Position numbers and translations under genes: made by a program
Notes under the pieces: model-generated
What the model saw: only the letters and a program-made list of their open reading frames with translations
Databases searched by the model: none
What the model was told of the DNA's origin: nothing
Assembly: GCA_019747905.1 (NCBI GenBank)
Contig: JAIEQG010000047.1
Span: 1 to 61,175 of the forward strand
Direction of reading: 5' to 3'
DNA length: 61,175 nucleotides
From: Burkholderiales bacterium
Lineage (GTDB): Bacteria; Pseudomonadota; Gammaproteobacteria; Burkholderiales; Ga0077523
Shown here: in pieces, positions 1 to 7,630 of the stretch
Layout: each line of letters begins with the position of its first letter
Numbering within the stretch: position 1 is the stretch's first letter

Positions 1-2
1 CG

Positions 3-78
3 GGGTCAGGTCTTGCATTCCACTAGGCCCGCATTGATCTACATCCGCGAGTTGTTCAGTGATTACAAGACCTGACCC
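3..78. repeat. REP-like 13-bp inverted repeat
   Basis: GGGTCAGGTCTTG at 3-15 and its perfect reverse complement CAAGACCTGACCC at 66-78 flank 50 bases. The GGTCAGGTCTTGCATTC type of sequence is familiar from REP elements linked to REP-associated tyrosine transposases (recollection, not searched). No transposase gene lies nearby in the window. The left end may be cut by the window edge. Confidence 0.55.
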
Positions 79-217
79 GGTTCCGAGCGTTCCGCGTTCT
101 ATGGACCATATTCTCCAGATCGGGGTCCAACCTAATGCTCGCGCCGACACGAGGAACAGTGTGGCCTTTCTGCTAAGTGTTTCGTCGCGCCCCTCATCTC
201 GTGCGTTGGGCCGTGCG

Positions 218-602
218 ATGATGCGGCTGTTCGTGGCAAAACACATGCCAATGTCACTGGTGGCGACGCTCGTGTGTGGCCATACGTTTGCAGCGGGTCT
301 GACTTTCGCGGAAGCGCACCGCCTTGCAGATGCCCAGCCCCACGATGTTGCATCCGCATACGAAGAGAAGTGGGACGCCTTCAATAACAGAAACAAACTT
401 GATGAAAAGAATGGTTGCTATCAGATAGCTCGTGACGTCACCCAGCAGGTCTTGCTTCTGGACAAAACTGGCTTGGTCACTTACAGACGTAGTACTTGAC
501 ATCAAGAATGCGAAATCTCTGTGTTTTCGGAAAGGTTACCTCCACGTACGGTTTCCTGCGCCGCCGTTTGCGCCGTACTACATGTACCTGAAGATGCATT
601 GA
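218..602 (+). pseudogene. frameshifted small secreted protein
   Basis: The reading frame from ATG 218 begins with a good signal peptide (hydrophobic core then CGHTFAAG). It continues through a polar region containing NKLDEKNGCYQIARD and LLLDKTG, then stops at 497-499 after a poorly matching tail. Around 481-490 the neighbouring frame takes over and reads LTDVVLDIKNAKSLCFRKGY, then PAPPFAPYYMYLKMH, stopping at 600-602. Together the two frames make one plausible secreted protein of about 128 residues with two cysteines. I infer a one-base indel near 480-490, either a real pseudogene or a sequence error. The family is not recognised. The ATG at 59 upstream is in frame, but its extra codons look non-coding. 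Confidence 0.5.
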
Positions 603-689
603 TCATCATGCCCAACCAAGTGTTCAATGAGGGCGCCAACAGCAAGGTTCGCCAGCTGTTGGCACCCTGTTGATTTGGCGCTAGGCCGC

Positions 690-1217
690 ATGAACCGCCA
701 TGTACTGTCCATCGTTGCTTCGCTATTCCTGGCTGTGGCTCCGCCTTGCCTTTCGCGCGAGGTCCAGATCCTGAACTGGCGGCTCGAGATTCCCGATTCG
801 TGGTACTCCGAAGGCGGCGGGCCGAACGAAGGCAAGTTCTTTGCGACGGGCAGCGCGTCTCGAGGAAAGCTCGCGCCGCCAATCATTCTCGTCGAAGCGT
901 GCGTACCCACCGCGGCGGAGAACTGTGACGACGCGCAATTGCCGGACCCTCCCAAGGACTTCGGAACTGAAGGTTGTGGAGCCTCCGTGAAGCAAGTCGC
1001 CACGTTGCGCGGAGGCATCGAAGAGGCGCGGTGGGTCTGCGAGACGGTCAAGGCTGTGGATGGGCCATTGACTGTGGGCATCAGCATCTACCGCCACAAC
1101 GGCTCGTTCTTGTATCTGGCTCACTTCTCTGACATTGGTCCCGACGAAGTGTCCCGATTCCTGGATAAAGTTTCGCAGTCACTGGCCGCCAGCCCCAGCG
1201 GTGAGATGCCGCGATGA
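690..1217 (+). CDS. secreted hypothetical protein
   Basis: A 175-residue protein of unknown function. ATG 690 is chosen because it directly precedes a classical signal peptide (MNRHVLSIVASLFLAVAPP, then CLSREV). Starting at 627 would add 21 polar residues ahead of that signal. The mature part has four cysteines (in ACVPTAAENC, EGCGAS and WVCETV), which suggests disulfides in the periplasm. It also has an alternating strand pattern ending in DEVSRFLDKVSQSL. No catalytic motif was recognised. It stands alone between the frameshifted gene and a small membrane protein, with no operon-like overlap. Confidence 0.6.
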   Translation: MNRHVLSIVASLFLAVAPPCLSREVQILNWRLEIPDSWYSEGGGPNEGKFFATGSASRGKLAPPIILVEACVPTAAENCDDAQLPDPPKDFGTEGCGASVKQVATLRGGIEEARWVCETVKAVDGPLTVGISIYRHNGSFLYLAHFSDIGPDEVSRFLDKVSQSLAASPSGEMPR

Positions 1218-1355
1218 AGCCTGAATTTGCGATCCGCCCGGCTGGCAACGGCCTGCTTCTCGGGCTGTCGCCGTCAAGCGATTCTTGGAATCCTGCTGCC
1301 ATCAGGCGGGTGAATTGAGTCACCTTCGTGCGCTCGCTGACGTCCCGGATCCCAA

Positions 1356-1703
1356 GTGAATGAAATCATCCTCTCGTTTCTCGGGCCCTATGCCGGCTGG
1401 GTAATGGCGCTTTCGCTGGGCCTCGTGCTCTTCAAGCGCCGGTCGATCCGCAAGCGCCACGTTGTAGTACTGCTGACGTCGACCGTGCTGGGGTTCGTCG
1501 CCTTCTTCGTCCTGCTGGTCCTGGGGCTTGCCTACTGGTCCGGCAACGCGGTGCTGTTCCAGGGTGTCATGTTCGTGGTGGCCGCCATCACCATCGGTTG
1601 CGGGTCCGCCATCGGTTTCTGGTTGATACTGAAGAGTGTCGGGCTCACCGCAGACGAGGAGGTGGTAGCCCCGTCGACGCGATCTCGGCGTGCGTCGAAG
1701 TAG
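1356..1703 (+). CDS. small integral membrane protein
   Basis: A 115-residue protein with a GTG start. It has three clear hydrophobic segments, at about residues 5-26 (FLGPYAGWVMALSLGLVLF), 37-62 and 67-93. A basic loop (KRRSIRKRH) separates the first two segments, and the tail is polar and basic. No family was recognised. The start is uncertain because only a weak purine stretch precedes it and an ATG a few bases later is in another frame. The three-helix pattern and the basic loop make a real gene likely. Function unknown. Confidence 0.5.
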   Translation: MNEIILSFLGPYAGWVMALSLGLVLFKRRSIRKRHVVVLLTSTVLGFVAFFVLLVLGLAYWSGNAVLFQGVMFVVAAITIGCGSAIGFWLILKSVGLTADEEVVAPSTRSRRASK

Positions 1704-1835
1704 GCGGCGACCATCCAGCCTCAAGGTTACCCCGCAGAACCTCCAACTTCGAGTTCGCGGCCATGGATCGACGCCTGCGAGGGCTCGCGCGCCGCGGGTC
1801 GGAACGCCTGGATTCGAAAGGGCGATAGCTTGTAA

Positions 1836-1856
1836 TGTAGTTACACTGTAACTACA
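1836..1856. promoter_or_regulatory. palindromic operator upstream of brnTA
   Basis: TGTAGTTACA and its perfect reverse complement TGTAACTACA are separated by one C, giving a 21-bp dyad that ends 9 bases before the brnT start codon. BrnTA operons are known to be autorepressed by the BrnA ribbon-helix-helix antitoxin, alone or with BrnT. The dyad is therefore the likely operator. The surrounding sequence is markedly more AT-rich than its neighbours, as expected of a promoter. Confidence 0.65.
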
Positions 1857-1865
1857 CTTGAGTCC

Positions 1866-2147
1866 GTGGCGCTCCTCCGATTCGACTGGGACAGTCGTAA
1901 AGCTGCACAGAACCTGCGCAAGCACGGCATTTCGTTCGAGGAGGCGAAGACGGTATTCCTCGATGAGCGGGCGCGCTTGATCGACGATCCCGATCATTCA
2001 GAGGAAGAGGATCGATTCGTCCTCCTGGGCCTGAGCGGTGCGCTTCGCCTGCTGCTCGTTTGTCACTGCTATCGAAGCGAAAGTGGCGTCATTCGAATCA
2101 TTTCCGCGAGAAAGGCCACCCGCGCGGAATCGAAGTTCTACCGATGA
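1866..2147 (+). CDS. brnT: BrnT family toxin (RNase-like)
   Basis: A 93-residue protein with the BrnT signature FDWDSRKAAQNLRKHGISFE near the N-terminus, followed by AKTVFLDERARLIDDPDH and, near the C-terminus, RIISARKATRAESKFYR. BrnT is the toxin of a type II toxin-antitoxin pair. It has a RelE-like RNase fold and blocks translation until bound by BrnA. The start is GTG at 1866, just after the palindromic operator. The antitoxin gene follows after 9 bases in the usual toxin-first order. Length and conserved positions look complete, so the toxin is probably functional. Confidence 0.9.
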   Translation: MALLRFDWDSRKAAQNLRKHGISFEEAKTVFLDERARLIDDPDHSEEEDRFVLLGLSGALRLLLVCHCYRSESGVIRIISARKATRAESKFYR

Positions 2148-2156
2148 AGGTGCGGC

Positions 2157-2366
2157 ATGCGCAAAGAGTACGATTTTTCCAAGTCCAGAAAGAGCCCCTA
2201 CGCGGCCAAACTGAAGAAGCAGATCACGCTTCGCCTCGACGAAGAAGCGATCGAGTACTTCAAGTCCATCTCCCAGGATGTCGGTATACCGTATCAGAGC
2301 TTGATCAACTTGTATCTCAGGGAGTGCGCGGCCTCAAACCGGAAGCTCAACCTGCAGTGGAAGTAA
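2157..2366 (+). CDS. brnA: BrnA family antitoxin
   Basis: A 69-residue protein. Its first ~20 residues are basic (MRKEYDFSKSRKSPYAAKLK). A ribbon-helix-helix follows: a strand (KQITLRLD), a helix (EEAIEYFKSISQDVG) and a second helix (IPYQSLINLYLRECAA). This is the BrnA/CopG-type DNA-binding fold. The antitoxin binds and neutralises BrnT and is expected to repress the operon through the palindrome at 1836-1856. The next gene starts 3 bases after its stop, but that gene encodes a signal-peptide protein unlikely to be functionally linked. Confidence 0.85.
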   Translation: MRKEYDFSKSRKSPYAAKLKKQITLRLDEEAIEYFKSISQDVGIPYQSLINLYLRECAASNRKLNLQWK

Positions 2367-2368
2367 CG

Positions 2369-3187
2369 GTGAGCGTTCCGCTCTCCGGCCCGCACGGGCT
2401 CCAACCGAGTTGGATAGCTGCTTGGTGCCGACGCTGCCTCGTCGCAGCGTGCGCTCTCGGTCCTTGCGTGTTGCCAAGCGCCTACGCCGAGACATTGGTC
2501 GCGTCCGATGCACACAGCCGTCTATCCTTGGCGTTCAAGGTTGCCGATGCCCCGCTCCGGAAGCACCTGCCGCCCGGATGGCTGCCCAACTCCGCCGCTG
2601 CAGGGCCGACGAAGGAAGCCAACCTCTTGCTGAGCTTCGTCGACCGCTTGATCAACCTCGATCCGGACGGAAAGCCGGTCGCGGGCGGACGCGATCGCTA
2701 TGTGGTCGTGGCTGTTCCGGTCAAGGAAATCGCGACTGGTGCGACGGGGTCGATGGTCATCCGCTCGTATACCGGCAACGAGAAGATCCTGCCGGGCGCG
2801 TATGGAACGACGTTGCTGGCTGATATCCGACATGAAGCCAGTGCCGGAGGCACGAACGTGGAGGCTGGCCGTGCTACCGATGCCTGGCAAGTTCGTCCCG
2901 GCGACGCGGGTCGCGTGAACCTGACGGTGCGCTACGCTCGAAGCACGCCAAGCCGGATGACGACGGAGCAGAAGGTCTACTCGCCCCTGCGTCCAGAGTT
3001 CCATCGCATCTACCGGTCCGACGTGATCGCCGAAGTCGTGAGGAGTGTTTCGTCCGGCGTGGATCGTGTCGAAGCGCTGGATCTCGAGATCGACCTGAAC
3101 GAGTTCTCCGACCTGTTCGACGGGACACAGCAACTCGTCGGTGTCACGGTCGCACCGTGGGTTGCCAGGAAGATCTACCTTCCGTAG
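2369..3187 (+). CDS. secreted hypothetical protein
   Basis: A 272-residue exported protein. GTG 2369 is chosen because it puts a signal peptide at residues ~15-40 (AAWCRRCLVAACALG, then PSAYAE). The open frame reaches back to 2060 through brnT and brnA, but that part only mirrors their frames. The mature protein has an acyl-carrier-like opening (LSLAFKVADAPLRKHLPPGW). The following mixed alpha/beta region (NLLLSFVDRLINLDPDGKP, RDRYVVVAVPVKE, GSMVIRSYTGNE) recalls acetoacetate-decarboxylase-like folds, but the family is not firmly recognised. No catalytic residues can be named. Confidence 0.6.
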   Translation: MSVPLSGPHGLQPSWIAAWCRRCLVAACALGPCVLPSAYAETLVASDAHSRLSLAFKVADAPLRKHLPPGWLPNSAAAGPTKEANLLLSFVDRLINLDPDGKPVAGGRDRYVVVAVPVKEIATGATGSMVIRSYTGNEKILPGAYGTTLLADIRHEASAGGTNVEAGRATDAWQVRPGDAGRVNLTVRYARSTPSRMTTEQKVYSPLRPEFHRIYRSDVIAEVVRSVSSGVDRVEALDLEIDLNEFSDLFDGTQQLVGVTVAPWVARKIYLP

Positions 3188-3226
3188 TCGGGGCGAACAG
3201 CTGGCTCGGAATCGGGAAGAATCGGC

Positions 3227-3667
3227 ATGGCGACAGTGAAGTACGATGATCTACTAGGCGGATTCGAGTGGGTCAGCGCCTCGCCCGACGAGAGCACGAA
3301 AGCCTATGTGTCGCTTGAAACAGGTACGGTCTACTGGGACGGCCCAGAGGGCGGCGACGAAGTTCTACCCGAGGACCTGGATGACACCTCGCGCTACGCG
3401 CCGATTCCTCACAAGGCCGAGCTCGACCTGGGATCGCGCCTGCCGGTGCGGTTCGCGGACGAGCGCCTTCCCCATCGATACGATGATGTCAGAGCGATCT
3501 TCCGGAGCAAGGGCGCCTACGGTCGCTTCAAGAGCCTGCTGATGGCCGAGCGCGCGCTGGACGATTGGTACGCCTATCACGACACAGCAGTGAAGGCCGC
3601 GCTTACCGAGTGGGCGGCGGACAACGGCCTGAATGTCGTATTTCGCGACGATGCCGTGCAGGGCTGA
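3227..3667 (+). CDS. UPF0158 family protein
   Basis: A 146-residue acidic cytoplasmic protein. Its opening (YDDLLGGFEWVSASPDESTK, then AYVSLETGTVYW) followed by acidic stretches and FRSKGAYGRFKSLLMAERAL, DDWYAYHDTA and ALTEWAADNG matches the layout of UPF0158, a family of unknown function common in bacteria. The C-terminal Trp/Tyr-rich helix with A-[IL]-x-[ED]-W is typical. The length is normal for the family. It appears monocistronic, with 39 bases to the gene before it and 273 to the one after. Confidence 0.7.
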   Translation: MATVKYDDLLGGFEWVSASPDESTKAYVSLETGTVYWDGPEGGDEVLPEDLDDTSRYAPIPHKAELDLGSRLPVRFADERLPHRYDDVRAIFRSKGAYGRFKSLLMAERALDDWYAYHDTAVKAALTEWAADNGLNVVFRDDAVQG

Positions 3668-3734
3668 TCGGGTACGGATCGTCTCCGGGAGCAAGGAACT
3701 CCGTCTGCCATTTCGTACTTGCGCGGTGCCGGGA

Positions 3735-3790
3735 TGCAGGACCTGCCGGAGTGAGCGCGAGCGAAGCGCAGGGTCAGGTCGTGCAGTCAT
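3735..3790. repeat. second REP-like inverted repeat
   Basis: GGGTCAGGTCGTGCAGTCAT at 3771-3790 matches the repeat at position 3 in 16 of 20 bases. An imperfect inverted partner, TGCAGGACCTGCC, lies at 3735-3747. It sits in the 273-base gap after the UPF0158 gene. It may be a degenerate copy of the same REP element. Confidence 0.4.
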
Positions 3791-3876
3791 GCACCGCGAA
3801 GCCCGTGTGTCATCCCTGCCAACTGGGTTGCGGCAGCTTCGTGGCCCCCGACTTCTCGGTGCCGCCTCACGCCCAG

Positions 3877-3924
3877 TTGAGAGGCGTCGCCCGCTGCTGC
3901 GATAATCCTGCCGACAAAATGTCG
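3877..3924 (+). promoter_or_regulatory. sigma-70-type promoter with dyad at +1
   Basis: TTGAGA at 3877-3882 and GATAAT at 3901-3906 are 18 bases apart, a good -35/-10 pair for the arylsulfatase gene. A short dyad, CGACA-AAA-TGTCG at 3912-3924, falls where transcription would begin, a position suited to a repressor operator. No regulator gene is adjacent. Confidence 0.45.
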
Positions 3925-3940
3925 ACAACAAGAGGGTTCC

Positions 3941-6298
3941 ATGAGAAACCGTCTCGCGTCCTTGGTTGTGTTGACCTCGATACTGCTGCCGAGCCTGGGT
4001 ACAGCCCAGGAGAGCCTGCCTTTCCCCGCAGCGCCGTCACCGAGCACGGCGGGCCCGACCATTGCGCAATCGAGCTACAAGGCGGCGAAGCCCGTAAGCC
4101 ACCTGCCTAAGGGCGCACCCAACGTCGTCGTGATCATGCTCGACGATGTCGGGCCGGCTCTTCCCGACACCTATGGCGGGCCGATTCATACACCGACGCT
4201 GTCGCGCGTCGCCAATGCCGGCATCTCCTACAACCAGTTTCACAACGCCGCCATGTGCTCGCCGACACGGGCAGCGCTGTTGACCGGTCGCAACCACCAT
4301 CGCACCGGATTCGGCCAGATTGCCGAACTCGCCAACAACTGGGATGGGTACACGGGTCACTGGCCGGCCACTACAGCTTCGGTGGCCAAGGTGCTCGGCT
4401 ACTACGGTTACAACACCGCGGCCTTCGGCAAGTGGCACAACACGCCCGCGGAGCAGACCACGGCGCAGGGGCCCTATGACCGCTGGCCGGCGGGACGCCT
4501 GGTCGGCTTCGATTACTTCTACGGGTTCCTCGCCGGCGAGTCCTCGCAGTGGGAGCCGGCCATCGTTCGCAACACGACGCGCGTCGAGACGCCTGAGCAC
4601 GAGAAGTACCACTTCACCGACGATATCGCCGGCGAGGCCGTGAGCTGGATGCGCCGCCAGAACGCCATCGCACCCGATCAACCGTTCTTTCTCTACTGGG
4701 CGCCCGGTGCTTCGCACGGGCCTCATCACATCTTCAAAGAGTGGGCCGACAAGTACAAAGGTCGCTTCGACAAGGGTTGGGACGTCATGCGTGAAGAGAC
4801 CTTCGCGCGACAGAAGTCGCTTGGCTGGATTCCGGCCAACACCCGACTGACCGCGCGTCCGGCCACACTGGCGGCCTGGGCCGACATTCCCGAGGACGAG
4901 AAGCCGTTCCAGCGCCGCTTGATGGAGGTGTTCGCCGGCTTCACCGAACATGCCGACACGCAGGCCGGCCGCTTGCTCGATGAGCTGGAGCGGCTCGGTA
5001 TCCGCGACAACACCCTGGTGATCTACGTCTGGGGCGACAACGGGTCGAGTTCGGAAGGGCAGCGCGGAACCATCAGCGAGCTGCTGGCGCAGAACGGCAT
5101 CGCCACCGAGATCAAGGACCATCTGCGAGCGCTCGAAGATCTCGGCGGGCTCGATGCGCTGGGCAGCCCCAAGACCGACAACATGTACCACGCCGGCTGG
5201 GCCTGGGCTGGTTCGACGCCGTTCCAGGGCACCAAGCTGACTGCCAGCCACTTCGGCGGGACCCGGACCCCGATGGCGATCTCGTGGCCGAAGGCGATCA
5301 AGGCCGACAAGAAGCCGCGCACCCAGTTTCACCACGTCAACGACATCGTACCGACGCTCTACGACGTCATCGGGATCGAAGCGCCGAAGCTGGTTGACGG
5401 CGTCACTCAGCAGCCGATGGATGGCGTCAGCATGAAGTACACCTTCGCGAACGCCGACGCACCGGGGCAGAAGCAGGCCCAGTACTTCGAGGTGATGGCA
5501 GACCGCGGCATCTACTCGCCCGATGGCTGGTACGCCGCCGCCTGGGGCCCGCGCACCCCGTGGGTACCCGGCCTGCCCCCCGGCATCGCGACCTGGAGCC
5601 CGGATAACGATCCATGGGTGCTGTACGACCTCAAGCAGGATTTCTCGCAGGCGACCGATCTGGCCGCGCAGCGTCCCGAGAAGCTGGCCGAGCTGAAGCA
5701 GCTGTTCGATCGCGAAGCGAAGGCCAATCTCGTCTACCCGATCGGCGGTGGCCTCTGGTCGATCATCTGGAGCCCGCAGTCGGCACCGCAGAACCCGGCG
5801 ACCGAGTTTCACTACACGCAGGATGTCACGGGCGTCCCGGAGTTCGCCGGACCGAAGATCGGTGCGCGCAGCAACCTCATCACCATCGAAACCGAGTTGA
5901 AGCCGGACTCCAAGGGCGTGCTCTACGCGCTCGGTGCGTTCTCCGGCGGTGTGGCGCTGTGGGTCGAGAACGGTAAGATTTTCTACGAGTACAACCTGTT
6001 CGAGATCGAGCGCACGCGGATCGAGTCGACCGGCACCCTGCCCACCGGCAAGGTGAAGATCGAGATCGAAACGCGCATCGGCGCGCCACGCGGTGCCGCC
6101 GATGTGGTCGTGCGGGTCGCCGGCACGGAGGTCGCCCGGGCCAAGGTGCCGCGCACCGCGGTGCTTGCCTTCACCGCCAACGACGCCTTCGATGTCGGCA
6201 CCGACAGCTACTCCCCGGTTTCGCAGGCGTACTACGATCGCAAGCCGTTCAAGTTCAATGGTCGCATCGACAGGTTGCACATCAAGTATCTACCGTGA
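3941..6298 (+). CDS. secreted arylsulfatase
   Basis: A 785-residue sulfatase (alkaline phosphatase superfamily) that hydrolyses sulfate esters outside the cytoplasm. A signal peptide covers residues 1-22. The metal-binding start of the fold is NVVVIMLDDVG (D68, D69). The sulfatase signature CSPTRAALLTGR follows, with C106 in the C-x-P-x-R context that is converted to formylglycine. Further sulfatase features are FGKWHNTP and, in the middle, VYVWGDNGSS. The last ~170 residues (from about EFHYTQDVTG) look like a separate beta-rich, lectin-like C-terminal domain, which explains the large size. The preceding promoter is at 3877-3906. No formylglycine-generating enzyme gene is in the window. The substrate is unknown. 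Confidence 0.9.
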   Translation: MRNRLASLVVLTSILLPSLGTAQESLPFPAAPSPSTAGPTIAQSSYKAAKPVSHLPKGAPNVVVIMLDDVGPALPDTYGGPIHTPTLSRVANAGISYNQFHNAAMCSPTRAALLTGRNHHRTGFGQIAELANNWDGYTGHWPATTASVAKVLGYYGYNTAAFGKWHNTPAEQTTAQGPYDRWPAGRLVGFDYFYGFLAGESSQWEPAIVRNTTRVETPEHEKYHFTDDIAGEAVSWMRRQNAIAPDQPFFLYWAPGASHGPHHIFKEWADKYKGRFDKGWDVMREETFARQKSLGWIPANTRLTARPATLAAWADIPEDEKPFQRRLMEVFAGFTEHADTQAGRLLDELERLGIRDNTLVIYVWGDNGSSSEGQRGTISELLAQNGIATEIKDHLRALEDLGGLDALGSPKTDNMYHAGWAWAGSTPFQGTKLTASHFGGTRTPMAISWPKAIKADKKPRTQFHHVNDIVPTLYDVIGIEAPKLVDGVTQQPMDGVSMKYTFANADAPGQKQAQYFEVMADRGIYSPDGWYAAAWGPRTPWVPGLPPGIATWSPDNDPWVLYDLKQDFSQATDLAAQRPEKLAELKQLFDREAKANLVYPIGGGLWSIIWSPQSAPQNPATEFHYTQDVTGVPEFAGPKIGARSNLITIETELKPDSKGVLYALGAFSGGVALWVENGKIFYEYNLFEIERTRIESTGTLPTGKVKIEIETRIGAPRGAADVVVRVAGTEVARAKVPRTAVLAFTANDAFDVGTDSYSPVSQAYYDRKPFKFNGRIDRLHIKYLP

Positions 6299-6328
6299 TT
6301 TCCTCTCCAGCGAACGGCAACGGTTGAG

Positions 6329-6721
6329 ATGCCGAATTTCATGGGAGCGCATGGAGCACTCCTGAGCGGAGCTCTCGGCTTGCTCTGCTTTTCGACGCTC
6401 GCACTGGCTTCGGACGAGTACGTCGGTGTCGTCACGCGCTCGGACACCCGCGAGATCGGACAGGAGTTCAAGTTCACCAGCCTCGATGTACGCAGGCCCT
6501 TCGTCACATTCCCTGGCGGAAGCGTGGGCGAAACGACCAAGGCGTTCGAAAGCGAGGAGCTGGTCGTTCTGTCGTTCGTGGCCCGGAAGACCGGCAGCAC
6601 CGAGACGTTCTACCTGGACAGGCAGCACAAGCGATTCACTCTGATCGAAGTGGGTGCACTCGAAGCGGTCGTCACCGGGTCGGAGATCCGGCCCGCGGTG
6701 ACGTATGGCAAGCTCCGCTGA
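6329..6721 (+). CDS. small secreted hypothetical protein
   Basis: A 130-residue protein with a signal peptide (GALLSGALGLLCFSTLALAS). The mature domain of about 100 residues is beta-rich (EYVGVVTRSDTRE, FKFTSLDVRRPFVTF). It has no cysteine or known motif. It lies 30 bases after the arylsulfatase on the same strand and may be co-transcribed, but a link to sulfate-ester use is only positional. Family not recognised. Confidence 0.5.
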   Translation: MPNFMGAHGALLSGALGLLCFSTLALASDEYVGVVTRSDTREIGQEFKFTSLDVRRPFVTFPGGSVGETTKAFESEELVVLSFVARKTGSTETFYLDRQHKRFTLIEVGALEAVVTGSEIRPAVTYGKLR

Positions 6722-6775
6722 GACGGAGCCGTCCATCCGGCGCGCGTTCGCGCACCTACACACTCGCGGGCGGTC

Positions 6776-7630
6776 GTGAACCCCACCATGCGCCGGCGCG
6801 CTGATCGGCTACCGATTAGGCAGTGGTGCGGCCGGGTCCTTGTGGCTTTCGTTTCACTGCAGTCGGTGAGCGGCTTCCCGGCTTCCCCTTCAGACCCGTT
6901 TCCCCAGGTCGCTCGGGCGTATCTCGTGACGGTGGACGGAACGGCCGTTTGGGAACACGCCGCCGGCGACCGCGTCGCACCGGCCAGCCTCACCAAGCTC
7001 ATGACCGCGCTGCTGGTGGACGAGACAGCGAAAGCGGACGAGGTGGTGGTGGTCAGTCCGAAAGCAGCAAGCGAGACCGGGTCACGCATGGGGTTGAAGG
7101 GTGGCGAGAAGCTCCGCGTGAAGGATCTGATGGCGGCAGCGATGATCGCTTCGGCCAACGACGCCTGCCGCGCGCTCGCCGAATGGCGGGACGGTTCGGA
7201 GGCTGCGTTCGTGCAACGCATGAACCGCAGGGCCGACGCGCTGGGCTTGAAGGACACGCGTTTCGCGAATGCATGCGGCCACGACGCGAAGGGTCACTAC
7301 TCGACGGCGCGCGACCTGGCGGCATTGTCGGATGCCGCCATGGCGCGCCCGGCGATCGCCGAGTTCGCCCGCCGGGTGGAAACGACCATCGCCACCGTCG
7401 ACGGGGTGCGCAGCTACCATCTGGTGAACCGCAACGCACTGATCGGCCGATACGACGGGGCGGTCGGGGTCAAGTCCGGCTTTACAGCGCAGGCCGGCAA
7501 GTGCGTCATCGCGCTGGCGGAGCGCGGCGGCGTGCGCGTGCTCCTGGTGATGCTGGGCGGCCGCGACCGCTGGTGGGATGCGCACGCGATGCTGAATCAC
7601 GCCTTTGCCTACGCCGCCGGAGCACGCTGA
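6776..7630 (+). CDS. D-alanyl-D-alanine carboxypeptidase (peptidase S11)
   Basis: A 284-residue penicillin-binding protein of the DacA/PBP5 class, which trims D-Ala from peptidoglycan stem peptides in the periplasm. All three active-site motifs are visible: S71-L-T-K74 (ASLTKLMTALL), S126-A-N128 (IASANDACRAL) and K233-S-G235 (VGVKSGFTAQAG). A hydrophobic N-terminal segment at residues 17-36 serves as signal or anchor. The protein lacks the C-terminal amphipathic domain of E. coli PBP5, so it is a short, single-domain version. GTG 6776 is used as the start; ATG 6788 is an alternative. Its 3' end overlaps the next gene by 26 bases. Confidence 0.9.
   Translation: MNPTMRRRADRLPIRQWCGRVLVAFVSLQSVSGFPASPSDPFPQVARAYLVTVDGTAVWEHAAGDRVAPASLTKLMTALLVDETAKADEVVVVSPKAASETGSRMGLKGGEKLRVKDLMAAAMIASANDACRALAEWRDGSEAAFVQRMNRRADALGLKDTRFANACGHDAKGHYSTARDLAALSDAAMARPAIAEFARRVETTIATVDGVRSYHLVNRNALIGRYDGAVGVKSGFTAQAGKCVIALAERGGVRVLLVMLGGRDRWWDAHAMLNHAFAYAAGAR

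Noticed and set aside
59..217. N-terminal part of the frame starting at position 59
   Set aside because: The signal peptide begins at 218. The earlier codons cover the REP-like repeat and have no coding character.
4037..6280. 747-codon open frame on the minus strand
   Set aside because: It is exactly antisense to the arylsulfatase gene, has no start signal and no family features. Long antisense frames are a by-product of GC-rich codon use.
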